This document shows, in pieces, positions 12,095-23,800 of a DNA stretch of 64,000 nucleotides (positions within the stretch are counted from its first letter, which is position 1; each line of letters starts with the position of its first letter). The notes under the pieces are model-generated. The model saw only the letters and a list, made by a program, of their open reading frames with translations, was not told the origin of the DNA and did no database searches. Where the stretch lies: the NCBI GenBank assembly GCA_027257055.1, contig JAPVLO010000019.1, positions 11,551,001-11,615,000 on the forward strand, read 5' to 3'. A program made the position numbers and the translations under genes. The stretch comes from Cephalopachus bancanus. Lineage: Eukaryota; Chordata; Mammalia; Primates; Tarsiidae.

Positions 12095-13060
12095 GAGACC
12101 CACATAAATATAGTCAGTTGATCGTTGATGAAGGCACAAAGTCAATAAAATGGAGCAAAAATAGTTTTTCAACAGATGGTGCTGGGACAACTAGAGATTC
12201 ACATACAAAAAATAATAATTTAGACACATAACTTATATCTGTCACTTAAGTTAATGCAAAATGGATCACAGATCTAAATGTAAAACACAAAAAATCTAAA
12301 ATACAAGAAATATAGAAGATAATCTAAATGATCAATGGTTTTTTAGATACAGTACCAAAGGCACAATCCATGAAACAAAGAATTAATAAGCTGGACTTCA
12401 TCAAAAGAAAAAAAAAATCTGTTCTTGAAAGACACTGTCAAGAGTATAAAAAGACAAGTCACAGTCTAGGAAAAATATTTGCAAAAAGACCATTACCTCA
12501 AACACACAAAGAACTCTTACAAATCAATAATAAAAGTCTACTACAAAATGGGTTAATAACCTAAACAAACACCAAAGAAGATATTCAGATGGCAAAAAAG
12601 CTTTTAAAAAGATCCTTTATATCATAGATTGTTAGGGAAACAAATTAAAACAACAATGATGCACCACTACCCACTTATTAGAATGGTCAAAACCAGAACA
12701 CTGACAGCATCAAATGTTAGCGAGGATGTGGAGTTAAAACAACTCACCTTTGGCTGATGGAAATGCAAAATACAAAATATTTTGGGAGATGGTTTGGGAA
12801 TTTCATACAAAACTAAGCATATGCTTACCATACGATCCAGCAATCACACTCCATGTTTTTAACCCAAAGAAACTAAAAACATACGTTTCCACAAAAACCT
12901 ACAGATGGACATCTACAGCAGATTTATTCCTAACTGCCAAAATTGGAAGCAACTAAGATGTTCTTCAATAGGGGAATGAATGACACGAAGAATACTTAAC
13001 ACGTACTGTCAAGTGAAAGAAGCTAATATGAAAAGCCTATATTCTGTATGATTCCAACTA
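12095..13060 (+). mobile_element. Old L1 (L1M class), ORF2 end and 3' UTR, left part
   Basis: Landmarks of the L1 ORF2 C-terminal region are seen in order: 'acagatggtgctgggacaac', 'ctggacttcatcaaaagaa', 'aaatatttgcaaaaagacc', 'accatacgatccagcaatca' and 'tctgtatgattccaacta'. Divergence and several lost codons place it in the older L1M class. The copy is cut at 13060 by a Tigger2 transposon and resumes at 14911 with 'atgacattctagaaaaggc', which is exactly the next piece of the L1 3' UTR. The 78- and 68-aa open frames inside are ORF2 residue, not genes. Confidence 0.85.
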
Positions 13061-13061
13061 T

Positions 13062-13132
13062 AATCATGCATTACATAGAGACATTTCAGTCAACGACAGC
13101 AAATACAAAGGTGGTCTCATAACATGAAAATG
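13062..13132 (+). mobile_element. Tigger2/MER2 DNA transposon, 5' terminal part
   Basis: The end 'aatcatgcattacatagaga' followed by 'catttcagtcaacgacagc' is a decayed form of the MER2/Tigger2 terminal inverted repeat and adjacent sequence. It sits after a TA, the target of Tc1/mariner-type elements. The copy is broken at about 13132 by an L1 insertion and continues at about 13837. Confidence 0.85.
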
Positions 13133-13836
13133 CTATCAGTGTGTAATACACACATACACACAAACATACACACATATACACATAACAATGAAATATTGCT
13201 TAACCACAAAAAATTATGTAACCATGTCTTTTGCAGCAACATGGAAGGAAGTGAATGCTATTATCTTAAGGGAAATAATTCAGAAACAAAGAGTCCAATG
13301 CCAAATATTCTCACTTATAAGTGGTACCTGAATAACGTGTACATATGAACATAGAATATAGAATAATAGACATTGAGAATTTGAAGAGTGGGGAAAGAAG
13401 AGGAATGTGAAATTACTTAATATGTACAACGTACACTACTCAGATGATGACTACACTAAATAGCCAGACTTTACCACTACACAATATAAAACTTCACTGT
13501 ATCCCCTAAATTTTTTTTGAGTTGGAGTCTCACTCTGTCGCCCAGACTGGAGTGCAGTGGCTGCTCCCGGCCACCGCAGCCTCAACCTGCTGGGCTCTGG
13601 CGATCCTTCCGCCTCAGCCTTCCAAGTAACCGGAATTACAGGCATGCGCTACCTTGCCCAGCTGATTTTTTGATTTTTTGTAGAGATGAGTTCTTGCTGC
13701 CCAGGTGGGTCTCGAACCCACGAGCTCAGGCAATCCACTCACCTCAGCCTCCCAAAGGCGTGGGATTACAGGCTGAGCCACCGAGCCCGCCTTATCCCCT
13801 AAATTTATAACAAAAAGTATTTTTTAAAAGAGCTGA
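13133..13836 (+). mobile_element. L1 3' end inserted within Tigger2
   Basis: Sense L1 3' region: 'aatgaaatattgcttaacca', 'tcttaagggaaataattcag', 'ctcacttataagtggtacct', 'ccagactttaccactacaca' and 'atcccctaaatttataac'. It interrupts the Tigger2 sequence precisely: the Tigger2 text '...cataacatgaaaatg' stops and resumes as 'gagctgaaatatttc'. A CA-rich run near 13145-13190 and an Alu at 13511 lie within it. The 74-aa frame is by-product. No clear target-site duplication could be fixed by eye. Confidence 0.8.
13511..13792 (-). mobile_element. Alu SINE, antisense, inserted in the nested L1
   Basis: Reversed Alu with only a short T-run (8 nt) as remnant tail and the short left-arm form. Perfect 14-bp target-site duplications (TATCCCCTAAATTT) lie at 13500-13513 and 13793-13806, and the duplicated text is itself L1 3' end sequence. 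This proves that the Alu landed in the L1 after the L1 was in place. Confidence 0.96.
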
Positions 13837-14910
13837 AATATTTCTATTGTCTATAATCATAGTTGTCTGTCATAATGTCATAGCGGAATGTGTTACTCAG
13901 GTGATTGTGGTGATGCTGGTGTTAACAAACCTACTGTACTGCCAGTCATATAAAAGTAGTATAATACATATAATACAATTATGTATAGTGTATAATATTT
14001 GATAATGATACAAATGACTATGTTACTGGCTTATGCATTTACTGTACTATATTTTTATCATTATTTTAGGGTGTACTCCCTCTATTTATACATAAAAATT
14101 ACTATATTGCTTCAGCCAGGTCCTTCAGCAGGTATTCCAGAAGAAGACATTATTGTCACAGGAGATGACAGCTCCATGCCCATTTTCACCCCTGAAGAAC
14201 TTCCAGCGGGACAAGATGTGAAGAGGGACAGCCAAGATATAGATGAGCCTGACTCTGTGAAGCCTAGGTGAATGTTCATATCTGTGTCATGGTTGTTTAA
14301 AAAATAAAAAATAGAAACAAGTGTATAAAATCAGGATATAAAGAAAGAAAATATTTTTGTACAGTTGTATGATGTTTTGTGCTTTAAGCTAAGTGTTATT
14401 AAAAGGAGTCAAAAAGTTAAAAATATCAAAACTTTATGAATAAAATATTACCATAAACTAAGATCAATTTATTAAAAAAGAAAAATATTTTGAACAAATT
14501 TAGTGCAGCCTAAATGAAAAGTGTTTATAAAGTCTACGGTAGTAGACACGTCCTAGTCCTTCACATTCACTCACCCTTCACCTGCTGACTCACCCAAAAC
14601 GACCTCCAGTCCTGAGAGCTCCATTCATAGTAAATGCCCTATACAGGTATAATTTTTCCTTTACTACTGTGCTTTTTCCACGTTTAGATCCATCCATACT
14701 TACCATTGTGTTGCAGTTGTCTACAGTGTTCAGTACATTCACATGCTATACAGGCTTGTAGTACAGGAGCAATAGACTATATACTAGATATGTAGTAAGT
14801 CATACCAGCTAGGTATGTTAAGTCTACTTTATAATGTTAGTACAATGATGAAATTGTTTAACTACCCATTTCTAAGAATGTGTCTGCCTTGTTAAGAGTC
14901 GCATGACTGT
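13837..14910 (+). mobile_element. Tigger2 DNA transposon, main surviving part
   Basis: The sequence follows the Tigger2 consensus: 'ttgtggtgatgctggtgtta', 'ctgccagtcatataaaagta', 'caaatgactatgttactggc', the transposase 3' end, then 'tttataaagtctacggtagt', 'aagctaagtgttattaaaag' and the terminal 'agagtcgcatgactgtat' at 14896-14913. The right end meets the L1M sequence at a TA. The total surviving length (13062-13132 plus 13837-14910) is about 1.15 kb, less than half of an autonomous Tigger2, so most of the transposase is deleted. Confidence 0.88.
14116..14271 (+). pseudogene. Tigger2 transposase, C-terminal remnant
   Basis: The open frame that ends at 14271 holds the acidic C-terminal tail of the Tigger2 transposase (pogo/Tc1-mariner superfamily, a domesticated relative group of CENP-B-like proteins). 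The readable signature runs from a proline/glycine-rich stretch into an acidic 'GDDSSMPIFTPEELP' segment and ends in 'DIDEPDS'. The DNA-binding and DDE catalytic regions are absent because the element is internally deleted, so this cannot encode an active enzyme. The upstream part of the frame (from 13999) is noncoding Tigger2 sequence read through by chance. Confidence 0.75.
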
Positions 14911-15303
14911 ATATGACATTCTAGAAAAGGCAAACCTATTGAAACAGTAATAAGATCAGTGATTGAGGGGTTCATTGCAACAGGGATCAAAATAAATAGA
15001 CAGAACATGGTGGACTTTTAGGGCAGTGAAACTACTCTTCATGATACTATAATGGTATATATATATATATATATATGTTGTCATATACGTATAAAAACCC
15101 ATAGACTGTATAACACCAAGAGTGGACCTTAATGTGAACTATGAACTTTAGTGATAATGATGTGACAATGGAGGTCCACCAATTGTAACAAACATACCAC
15201 TTTCATTGGGTTATTTACAATGTAGAGCCTATGAATGTGTGGGGGCAGAGGGTAGATCAGATTTCTATACCATCTGCTCAATTTTCTGTGAACCTGTGTA
15301 GGG
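14911..15303 (+). mobile_element. Old L1 (L1M class), 3' UTR, right part
   Basis: Direct continuation of the copy that stops at 13060. Landmarks are 'atgacattctagaaaaggca', 'agggcagtgaaactactctt', 'catgatactataatgg', 'acaccaagagtggaccttaa', 'caattgtaacaaacatacca' and 'tgtgggggcagagggtagat'. A (TA)n microsatellite at about 15055-15076 has grown within it. Confidence 0.88.
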
Positions 15304-15540
15304 CACTTCCCATAAATGAAACTTTCAGCACAGTAGTTTGTTCTAGGTGAGTCAGTTTGTTTAGGGTGAGTAGTTTGTTCTGGGTGAGTCAGTGAGTGAA
15401 TGTTTAGTGAACATGAAGGCCTAAGACATTACTTCACACCACTATAGACTTTATAAACACTGTATACTTAGGTTGTACTAAATTTATAAATTTTTAAAAT
15501 AATAAATTAAACTTAGCTTATTGAAAATACTCTAAAAAGA
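15304..15540 (-). mobile_element. Second Tigger2 fragment, opposite orientation
   Basis: Plus-strand text 'gggcacttcccataaatgaa', 'gggtgagtcagtgagtgaat', 'gaaggcctaagacattactt', 'tagactttataaacactgta' and 'ttaggttgtactaaatttat' is the reverse complement of the Tigger2 region found at about 14500-14650. A short local repeat of the 'agtttgttctgggtgagtca' unit (near 15335-15393) has expanded this copy. Confidence 0.82.
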
Positions 15541-15584
15541 AGAGAATATTAAAAACAAAGCATAAAAAACTAATATAAACAGAG

Positions 15585-16330
15585 ACAGAAATTTCATAGA
15601 TATGATTAGTTTTAAAAGACTTTAAAAAGTTGTTTTAAATATACTGCATATATTCAAAAGCAGAAGAAAGCATGAGCATGGTGAGGAGAGGCACATAGCA
15701 TATATTTTAAAACACAAATTAAATTCCCAAAGATGAAAATACAATATCTGAGATGAAATATATGCTAGATAGGATTAATAGCAGGTTGGAGACTCAGAAA
15801 AAAAAAGATTCGTGAACTTGAAAACATGGCAACGTATACTGTTCAAATGAAACACACAGAGGAAAAAGACTGAGAAAACAAACAAAAAACAGCTTCAGTA
15901 AACTCTGGCACAATATCAGGAGACACAGCATACTTGCATTTGAAATCCTGAAAGAGGAAAATGAGCTAGAAAATAAATATTTGATGAAATAATGACCAAA
16001 AAAGTACTGTACAACAATTATAAACTCAAAGATCCAAGAAGTTCAAGAAATGGTAGGTCAATGAAACATTAACCAAACCACAAGAAGACATACCATAACT
16101 TCTGAAAAGTAGTAATTAATTGTCTTAAGATTAGCCTGAGGAGAGAAAAAAGGAATATTTGGTAGAGGAAAAAAATTATGAATTATTATACACATTTAAT
16201 CAGAAACAATGGAAACCAAAAGACAATGAAGTGATATATTTAATGTAAAAAAGAGGAGAAACTTTCAGCAGAAAATTCCATACCCAACAAAAATATTTTA
16301 CAAAAAATAATAAAGATTTTTTTCAAATGT
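15585..16330 (+). mobile_element. Old L1 ORF1-region relic (L1M or HAL1-like)
   Basis: Features of an L1-type ORF1 are visible in nucleotide form: 'tagcaggttggagactcaga', 'ttcgtgaacttgaaaacatg', 'aacacacagaggaaaaagac', 'ctctggcacaatatcaggag' and 'gaaaccaaaagacaatgaag'. No ORF remains. Because only the ORF1 side is present it could be a HAL1 copy or a 3'-broken L1M; I cannot decide by eye. Confidence 0.65.
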
Positions 16331-16884
16331 AATCTAAATCATCACATTTTAAATTTTAATTTAGTTTCTCCTGTGGTTTTAGGTTTTTTAGGAATGTAGG
16401 GATATCTATCTATCTATCATCTATCATATTTCTTCAGTTTTTATCTACAGTGTACATCTGGTTTGGATCATGGTGCTCAGACTTCAAAGACAAGGAGACA
16501 TAAGGAAAAGCAAAAGTTATCATGTGTCTGAGAAATGTCTTATTTATATAAGTAATTGAAATATATACACATACCCATAAGGTGATATTAGATCTGAAAA
16601 TGAGCTGTTATCAAATATTACTCAAATCTAAAAAGATTGTATTCCCGATTATATAGTCCACAATCTAACAGCTGTTTCATTAACTCTTCTTTTTTAGGGA
16701 CTGACTATTTCAGAGAACCCCGGATGTTTTCTTAAAGCCCTCCTCTTGCATTGTAAACCCGGTAAATCAGTGGACTAGGAATAGGGCTCTGAGTCAGTGC
16801 TGAGGATGGTTTTTGGATGATACTAAGGAAATCAACAGGCATTTAAGAGAGGGAGTAACTTGAGTGCTAAATAAGCACATTTAT
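16331..16884. other. Unique stretch with a short tetranucleotide repeat
   Basis: A (TCTA)n-type microsatellite occupies about 16405-16430. The rest shows no recognised repeat or gene. Confidence 0.5.
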
Positions 16885-17105
16885 AGCTAATAATTTGCTA
16901 AGTATATTAGTGTTCCTGGTATTTTAATATTAATAATAATAACCCAGAATAATTATTTTAATATTCATAGTAACAGAGAAGAAATCTGAAACACAGAGAA
17001 AATAAGTAATCTGCCCAGAGGTAGCAAAGTGTTAAATCCAAACTTCAGTCCAGGTAGTCTGATTTGAGGGCCCTTGTGCACAAGCCATTATGCAGTGATG
17101 CTTCA
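16885..17105 (-). repeat. MIR SINE, antisense
   Basis: Reversed MIR order: an AT-rich expanded part, 'gaagaaatctgaaacacaga', 'aataagtaatctgcccagag', 'agcaaagtgttaaatccaaa' and 'tcagtccaggtagtctgat'. Confidence 0.75.
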
Positions 17106-18424
17106 AGTGTTCACGGAAAAGGTAAAAAGGTGCAGGAAACAGGCGACAAATTTGTCTGACTACAGAAATGTTGAAAAATACAATGAAATATACAGGAAAA
17201 TGTAATAGGAATTTAAAAGAGGCTAGGGTTGTACTAGGGGAAACATTTTATTTTAGAATATGAGATTGTACATCATGTGACTGAGTATGGAGAACAATTA
17301 AAGGCCTCCCACCCACCAGACGGTGATAATAGGAACAATGCATATTTATTTAAAGATTATATATTACTTTGTGTATATAGAATGTTATTAAAAATACACA
17401 CTATAGTGTATCTTATAATTCAATTTTTAAATGGCACATTATTAAAGATATATATTCTAGCATGCATAACACTTTATCTTAAACCGTTAGTTTTTAAATC
17501 TAGATGAACAACTTGAATTCTGGAATTTGAATCCTAATTGATTCAAAATAAAATTGGCTGCTAGATGACAGTAGCTAACCAATGGTGAAGGTCAACACTT
17601 CCAAATCTGTGTCTGGAATTCATGTCTATTGTGGTACAATAGAAGAAGATGACATAATAATGCAATTTAATTCAAAGGGACCAAGTGCCAAATAATAGTA
17701 TGAGCTGGAAAGTAAGCAAGTTGTGCAAACCCGCAATGATAAATAACTATATACTTGGGATTCTGACAGTAACAGATCAAGAGTATTACAAAATCAGAGA
17801 GTTGAATGACTCACCATGGTACTGGAGTATAAAATATGCTTAAATACTATAGAGAAATCTTTAGGTAATAGCCTAATTCATAAAAATAATAAAAGTTTAT
17901 GATTACAATCTATTTAATACCTAACATATAACAGGAGTTAATACCAGAAAACCAGGTGACAGCATATTTAAGGTGGCAACAACCACTTTAACAGTACTTA
18001 GATAAGTTTAAGGAGTTCAGAAAAACTTTATAAAGATTCAGAAATGAGATATATAAAAGGAATTTAAGAATTGGAAAAATAAATAACTAAAAATTAAAAT
18101 ATTTGTTGTAAAAATAGTATTTATCCTAAGAAAAAGAAAAAAATAGATATGGATCTTCTTTTTTTTTTACCATTGACTTGAATTAGAAAATATAGATAAC
18201 TTATTTACAAAATTCATCAAGCAAATAATCCTAATCATTAATTATCTTAATCATTACACAGAGTGTGTAAGTTAGCTCTGATCAAGATGTTTATGCTTCT
18301 AGATGAAAACAGGAACTTTGATTTCTTCGACTGAGATTTATTTTTACATCAAACACACTATAACAAAATAACATATCATGTACATATAACAAATGTACAA
18401 CTCTTCACTTAACTTTTTTGTTGC
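17106..18424. other. AT-rich non-genic stretch
   Basis: No recognised gene or repeat. The 76-aa open frame at 17277-17507 is very rich in I, L and Y, as expected from AT-rich noncoding DNA. Confidence 0.4.
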
Positions 18425-18746
18425 TTTTTTTTTTCTTTTTTCTTTTGACTTGGAGTCTCACTCTGTGGCCCAGATTGGAGTGCAGTGGCACGCTCCCCGC
18501 CACCGCACCTTCGACCTGCTGGGTTCCGGCAATCTTTCCGCCTCAGGCTTCCAAGCAGCTGGAACTACCGGGCCCACTACCATGCCCAGCTAATTTTTTT
18601 CACGCCCAGCTAATATTTTTCATCTATTGTAGAGAAGAGGTCTCACCAAGATGCCCGGGTAAGTCTAAAACAGGTGGGCGCAGGCAATCCACTTGCCTCG
18701 GCCTCCCAAAGTGCTGAGATTACAGGCTGAGCCACTGAGCCTGGCC
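18425..18746 (-). mobile_element. Alu SINE, antisense, with an internal 20-bp duplication
   Basis: Interrupted T-run at the left, reversed head 'gccactgagcctggcc' at the right. The middle linker is duplicated: a 'gcccagctaat' plus T-rich unit occurs at 18582-18602 and again at 18603-18622. It carries the longer, older left-arm form. TGTTGC flanks both ends as a short target-site duplication. Confidence 0.9.
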
Positions 18747-18775
18747 TGTTGCATTCTATTTTCAGAGAAGTTTAT

Positions 18776-18930
18776 AGGAAAGTATTGTCATCATTCTTGC
18801 CATTCTTGTGCAGAACCATGAAAATTTAGAGCTCAGAAAAATTAAGAGATTTTCTTATTTGGAGGTTAATTAGCTAATTTGGAATTAGAACACCGATTCT
18901 CTGATACATAGTTCAGTGTGTCAATAACTA
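18776..18930 (-). repeat. MIR SINE fragment, antisense
   Basis: Reversed MIR core: 'gagctcagaaaaattaagag', 'ttaattagctaatttggaat' and 'tagaacaccgattctctgat' correspond to the MIR core and tRNA-related end. Confidence 0.6.
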
Positions 18931-18958
18931 TTGAATTTCATTAATTTTAAGATGCGTA

Positions 18959-19251
18959 GCCGGGCTCGGTGGCTCAGCCTGTAATACCAGCGCTTTGGGA
19001 GGCTAAGGTGAGTGGCCTGCCTGAGCCCTCGGGTTCGAGACCCGCCTGGTCAACTTGGCCAGACCTCATGTCGACATTGAAATCAAAAATATTAGCCAAG
19101 CATGGTAGCACACGCCTGTAGTTCCAGCTACTTGGAAGGCTGAGACAGAAGGATTGCCAGAGCCCAGCAGGTTGAGGCTGCAGTGACCAGGAGCATGCCA
19201 CTGCACTCCAGTCTGGGTGACAGAGTGAGACTCCAAGTCAAAAAAAAAAAA
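18959..19251 (+). mobile_element. Alu SINE, older subfamily, full length
   Basis: Sense Alu with A-run tail. The left arm reads 'cctggtcaacttggccagac', the long form. A weak duplication (AAGATGC) flanks it. With the antisense Alu at 18425-18746 it forms an inverted pair about 210 bp apart. Confidence 0.95.
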
Positions 19252-20334
19252 GATGCACATTTTTTTCTTACTTGAACATCTCTAAAATCTGAATTCATCT
19301 CCTCTTACAAACAACAGTATGCTATGGTTTTATCAACTGTGGTTTTACTTTCTAAGTGGCACGTACAATAATGGTTTATGGTCTAAAGTCTTAGATATGA
19401 TAAAATACAACATATCATTTCTAACTTGACAAATTGAATGCTTTTCTGATGATGATGATAATATACATCAAATTGCTTCTTAAGCTTTTTAAAATGATTG
19501 TTCATTTTAAGTAAAAGTCTAAATGTACTCATTTCCTTCATAATATAATTTTACTCAGAATCTGATGGCTTCTTAAATGATGTTTTGCCCAGTGTACTAT
19601 AATAATTTTCCTAGAGAAATAGTTTGGGTTTTTTTAGCACCATATAGGACAACCAAGGTCTGTAGGGAAAATGATACCAAGTTGCACATTGAAAAGTCAG
19701 GTCAACACATTTATGTACAGACACATTTTGGCTTGTTACATCACATTTTATATAACTTAAAAATTTCACTAATATTTTTGGCCTTTATTTTATTAACTGT
19801 GGCTAAAAGAACTTTGGGAACTCGTAGTTAGTTAGCTGGTCCTCTGGGAGCTACTGTGTTTTGCTATCTAAGCTTCTCAGAACACATACACTTTAAACAT
19901 GGGGATATTTCTGTTGTCACCGAATAAAAGTCCTCTGGGATAAAAAAAGAGAGAAGATAATTTATTTGTTGTCACTGATCCTTTAGTTGCTTGGAAAGGA
20001 TAGTCTACAAAAGACCCATGAAAGAAGTTTTATACTTTGTATTTCAAAGATCATTCACCATTCAAAAAAACCGTTTTTATTGAAGTCTATTGTTATAATA
20101 AAGATTTGTGCTTGTTATTGTAAACATTTTCTTTATGGCTAGATGTGCCAGAAAACAAAAATGCCTTTGATATAAAAATTAGCCTATTGATTTCATGGGC
20201 ATAATCCATTGATCCAGATGGTTCTTGTTATAAAATGATTATGTCTGATTCTTAAAATATCTCCATGGATTTAGAAACTTATCATTTTTAATTTTTATAA
20301 AATAAAAATGAAAAGGCCTTGCTAAGTAATACAG
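19252..20334. other. AT-rich non-genic stretch
   Basis: Nothing recognisable. The 84-aa open frame at 19577-19831 has no domain, no context and no codon bias that would support a gene. Confidence 0.4.
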
Positions 20335-20815
20335 GCTTTACATAACTGGTCCGTGGCTACCTCTTCAAATCCTTCTCACTCCGTTCCTCCCCTTACCTGG
20401 TTCTTTCTAGTAATCTGCCTCTATTGACTCTTGAACAGACCCATCACTCTTAACCTCAAAACCTTGTTGTTTTGTTGTCAGATAGGTTTTGTCCTTAGAC
20501 ACCTTAAGGACCCTCATCCTTCCATCGTTATATCTTTCCAAATAGCACTATATCAGTGAGGCTTTCTCTATGGACCCCATTTAAATAGCACTTTCTCTTT
20601 TTTTTCTCTTTTTTCCTGCCCTGGCTTTACTTTTCTTCATAATATTAATCATAAAGTGAATTTTTATTGTTTGTTACTTTCCTTAAGATCTGTCTCTTCC
20701 ACTAGAATGTAGCTGCATGAGAGTAGGGATGAACTCCATTTTAGTCACTGTCCTTAGTACCCAGAATAGTAGCTAGTTATTATATGTTGCATGGATTGTT
20801 GAGTGAATATGGAAA
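20335..20815 (+). repeat. LINE L2, 3' part, sense
   Basis: L2 order: 'ggctacctcttcaaatcctt', 'atatcagtgaggctttctct', 'cactagaatgtagctgcatg', 'agagtagggatgaactccat' and a tail ending 'gcatggattgttgagtgaat'. Confidence 0.75.
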
Positions 20816-23800
20816 TATGACTGACAGAGAAAGTGTTATCTTCTTCCATCACACTTTGGGTATGTTCAACTTTAAGGTAGCCAGATACAAAACACACATG
20901 GCTATAAGTTCATGACATCTCTTCTTTCTCTCACTAAAATTCCTCGACATATGGATGGCTGTTTTGCTACTAAGCAATATTTATACTATAGTATATAGAC
21001 AATACTTAATCATTGTTTTCTTGAAAAAATACTTCTATGTCAAAATGTTTTCACTACTATTGAAATTTGATTCTAACACTGAATATATACACAATAAATT
21101 ATCACTTTCAATTAGTAATATGCCCATTTTTCATCTAATTTTGATAGCAACGTGAAAACTCTTAACTGATGCCAAACAGACATTTCAGTAATGGGAAAGT
21201 TATGAACATTATATTGTTATCAGTATATCAATTCCTGTATTGGTGAACACTTAATTAAATAAGCAATTTTAAAGTTATTCAAATTTGCATTTGCATCTTT
21301 AATTTTATAACTCAAGAACTGATTTTTCAATTATATTTCATATTTGGAAGACATAGTTTTCTAGTAGATTAAAAAATATCTTCCAAACAAATAAGCAAAT
21401 AAGTGTAAAGGTTAAAATACATTTAAAAATTGTAAACAATGTATCCAGTTCTCAGGTTAAAATATTCAGGACAACCTTTTTCTCTTTTTGGAAAGCAGTT
21501 TAACAGGAGTCACGTCCTATGTGTAGTTATTGCAATGAAGTGCTTTCTTTAAAAAGAAAAAATCCATACTGTTTCATGCCCTGTTGACAGCAGGTCCTTG
21601 TCACTTCAATAGACAGAACTGCCTTCACTGAAACACATGTGTAAAGGAGGGAGGTCTGCTATCTGTGCAGGCCATAACTCCAGGTAATCTGTTTAAACAT
21701 GCAGTGGCATTTCCAATGTAATTAAATTTCTAATTGCACAACCAAACTCTCTATATATATTGGCATGTATTATGAATTATGATTTATAATTGCTAAAAAA
21801 ACATTAATTTGAAATCTATGGGCAAATCTTCAGTATCCTGAAGGTACCATGAGACTCAATCTTTTGGAAATTATTTTAACTATATTAATTAAACGTAAGT
21901 TTATTCTAAAGTTGATACTGAGGGAGAAGGAAAATTGAATCTTCAAGTTATATTTGTGGTAAGTTATTTTTGTATCCTGTGATAGAGCAGTTATTTGTAT
22001 CTAGAACACTTGTAACAAAGGTATATGCATAAAGCAAAACACACACACACACACACACACAATACTATATTATATATATATGAGTAGAGAGAGATCGTTG
22101 TTTGATGCTAAAGTGCTCCGGTATGGGCATGCCCATTTTTAAGTGCTGACCCTGTCTGTTGAGCTGTGGTATTATTCTAATTAATGACTTTATATGAGTT
22201 GTTTAATATTTTTAGTATCTTTCCTTTCCATCTCTATATTCATGGCAATACAGATATCTGGCATATAAAGGTAGTTTATACGAATTAAAATGAATGGCCT
22301 AATTTACGGAAAATTGCAAAGGGAATACCAGTATCTGATTGCCCAAGAAGGAAGAACCAGCTAAAGAGAGTCCGATTATGTGCCATGTGGCTTCATCATC
22401 AAGCAGGAGAGATAAACTGTTAGTAACATTATCAAACTGGATCAATGAATTGTAGTTGATTCTTTATAACTTACTTCACAAAATCGGTATTTATTTAATA
22501 CAGGTCTATCACATCTAAAACCAAACCAAGCAAACCATACTAAAAAATTATCTTCTTCTGCAAAAAAGTCTATTTCCAAGATTTGTACTTTTTAAAATTA
22601 TTTGAATGGTCCTAAATGTCATTTCAAAACCTTCATAAAAATTTATTATGAGACTAGGACTTAAAATATTGAGCATTATTCCCTGAGACATTTTTTCACA
22701 CTTTAAGAAAAAAATTATTTTCTAAAGTGTTTTTTAAAGGAAACACAGTCAATATTTTTCTTCCAATCGTCAAACCTACTACAATAGTTCATTTTCATGT
22801 TAACATTATGAAATTATATTTGACTACTCTTGAGGGACTATTTGATACAAATTTTTTAGAATAATTTTGAAATGAATATCAAAAGAAGAAAAATGGACTT
22901 ATACTTTTAATCACTAATTCTACCTTGTACATCAAAAATCTACAAAGATGCCAGAAAATTGCAATATAGTTAATTAATTATTAGGCAAAAATAGAAAAAT
23001 ATAATTCGATGAATGTTGGACATTAAATAAAAGTAAATTTTATGCAATACATTTCTACATACTAAAAAGGAAAACCAGCTGAGATAATGAGTCTTACTTT
23101 TATGAAACCACTTGCATCTGGTGAAAAACGAAATCCTACTAGACATCAATCTTTAATAACTATTTTAACATGCCTCTCAGCTTTTAAAAATAATGGAAAT
23201 CTCCAGATGCCACAAAATACAAGCAAGACAATTTAGAGAGAGAAAAGCGAAATTAAACAATATTTTCTACAGTTTGAAGCTCTAAAATATTATGAATCTT
23301 TATAGTTAATAATCACATCTTATAATTTACTAAGTAAAAATATTTCTACTTAGCCAAAATTTTCAAGCCAGAATCAGATTACAATTGAAACATAATTTTT
23401 AACTTTAATATATTCTACTCTATATAGATATTGAATTATCATAAATGGAATATTTCTTAGAAATCTTCAGATACTTCATTAAAAGCTTTTGTATGTACAG
23501 TTAAGTGTACTATTGAAAAATACAAATTACATGCTAAGAGTAAAGAAAATTATTTTTATTTCTCTTTCCATTAACACTAACCAATACACATGACCCATAG
23601 AAGTAGGACTGTGAGAGATAATTTACATGTTTCTCCATATGGGACACTTCTAATAACATTTCATTTGTTTTACGGTAGTTATTTTGATAGAAGGAGCCAA
23701 TATATTGGGGAATTTTTTTAGCACACTAAGGGCTTTTGTTATTGCTAGCATAATTAAATTCTAGATTTAGTGAATTATAGATATATAAAAGTACACCTTC

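Noticed and set aside
14000..14271. 90-aa frame as a possible domesticated transposase
   Set aside because: Only the acidic tail of Tigger2 transposase is present; DNA-binding and DDE parts are missing and the element is nested and broken.
15304..15400. Repeated 'agtttgttctgggtgagtca' units as a new tandem repeat
   Set aside because: The text matches antisense Tigger2; the repeat is a small local expansion in that copy.
22037..22081. Repeated short units as a possible CRISPR-like array
   Set aside because: It is a plain (CA)n/(TA)n microsatellite without spacers. CRISPR arrays do not occur in mammalian nuclear DNA.
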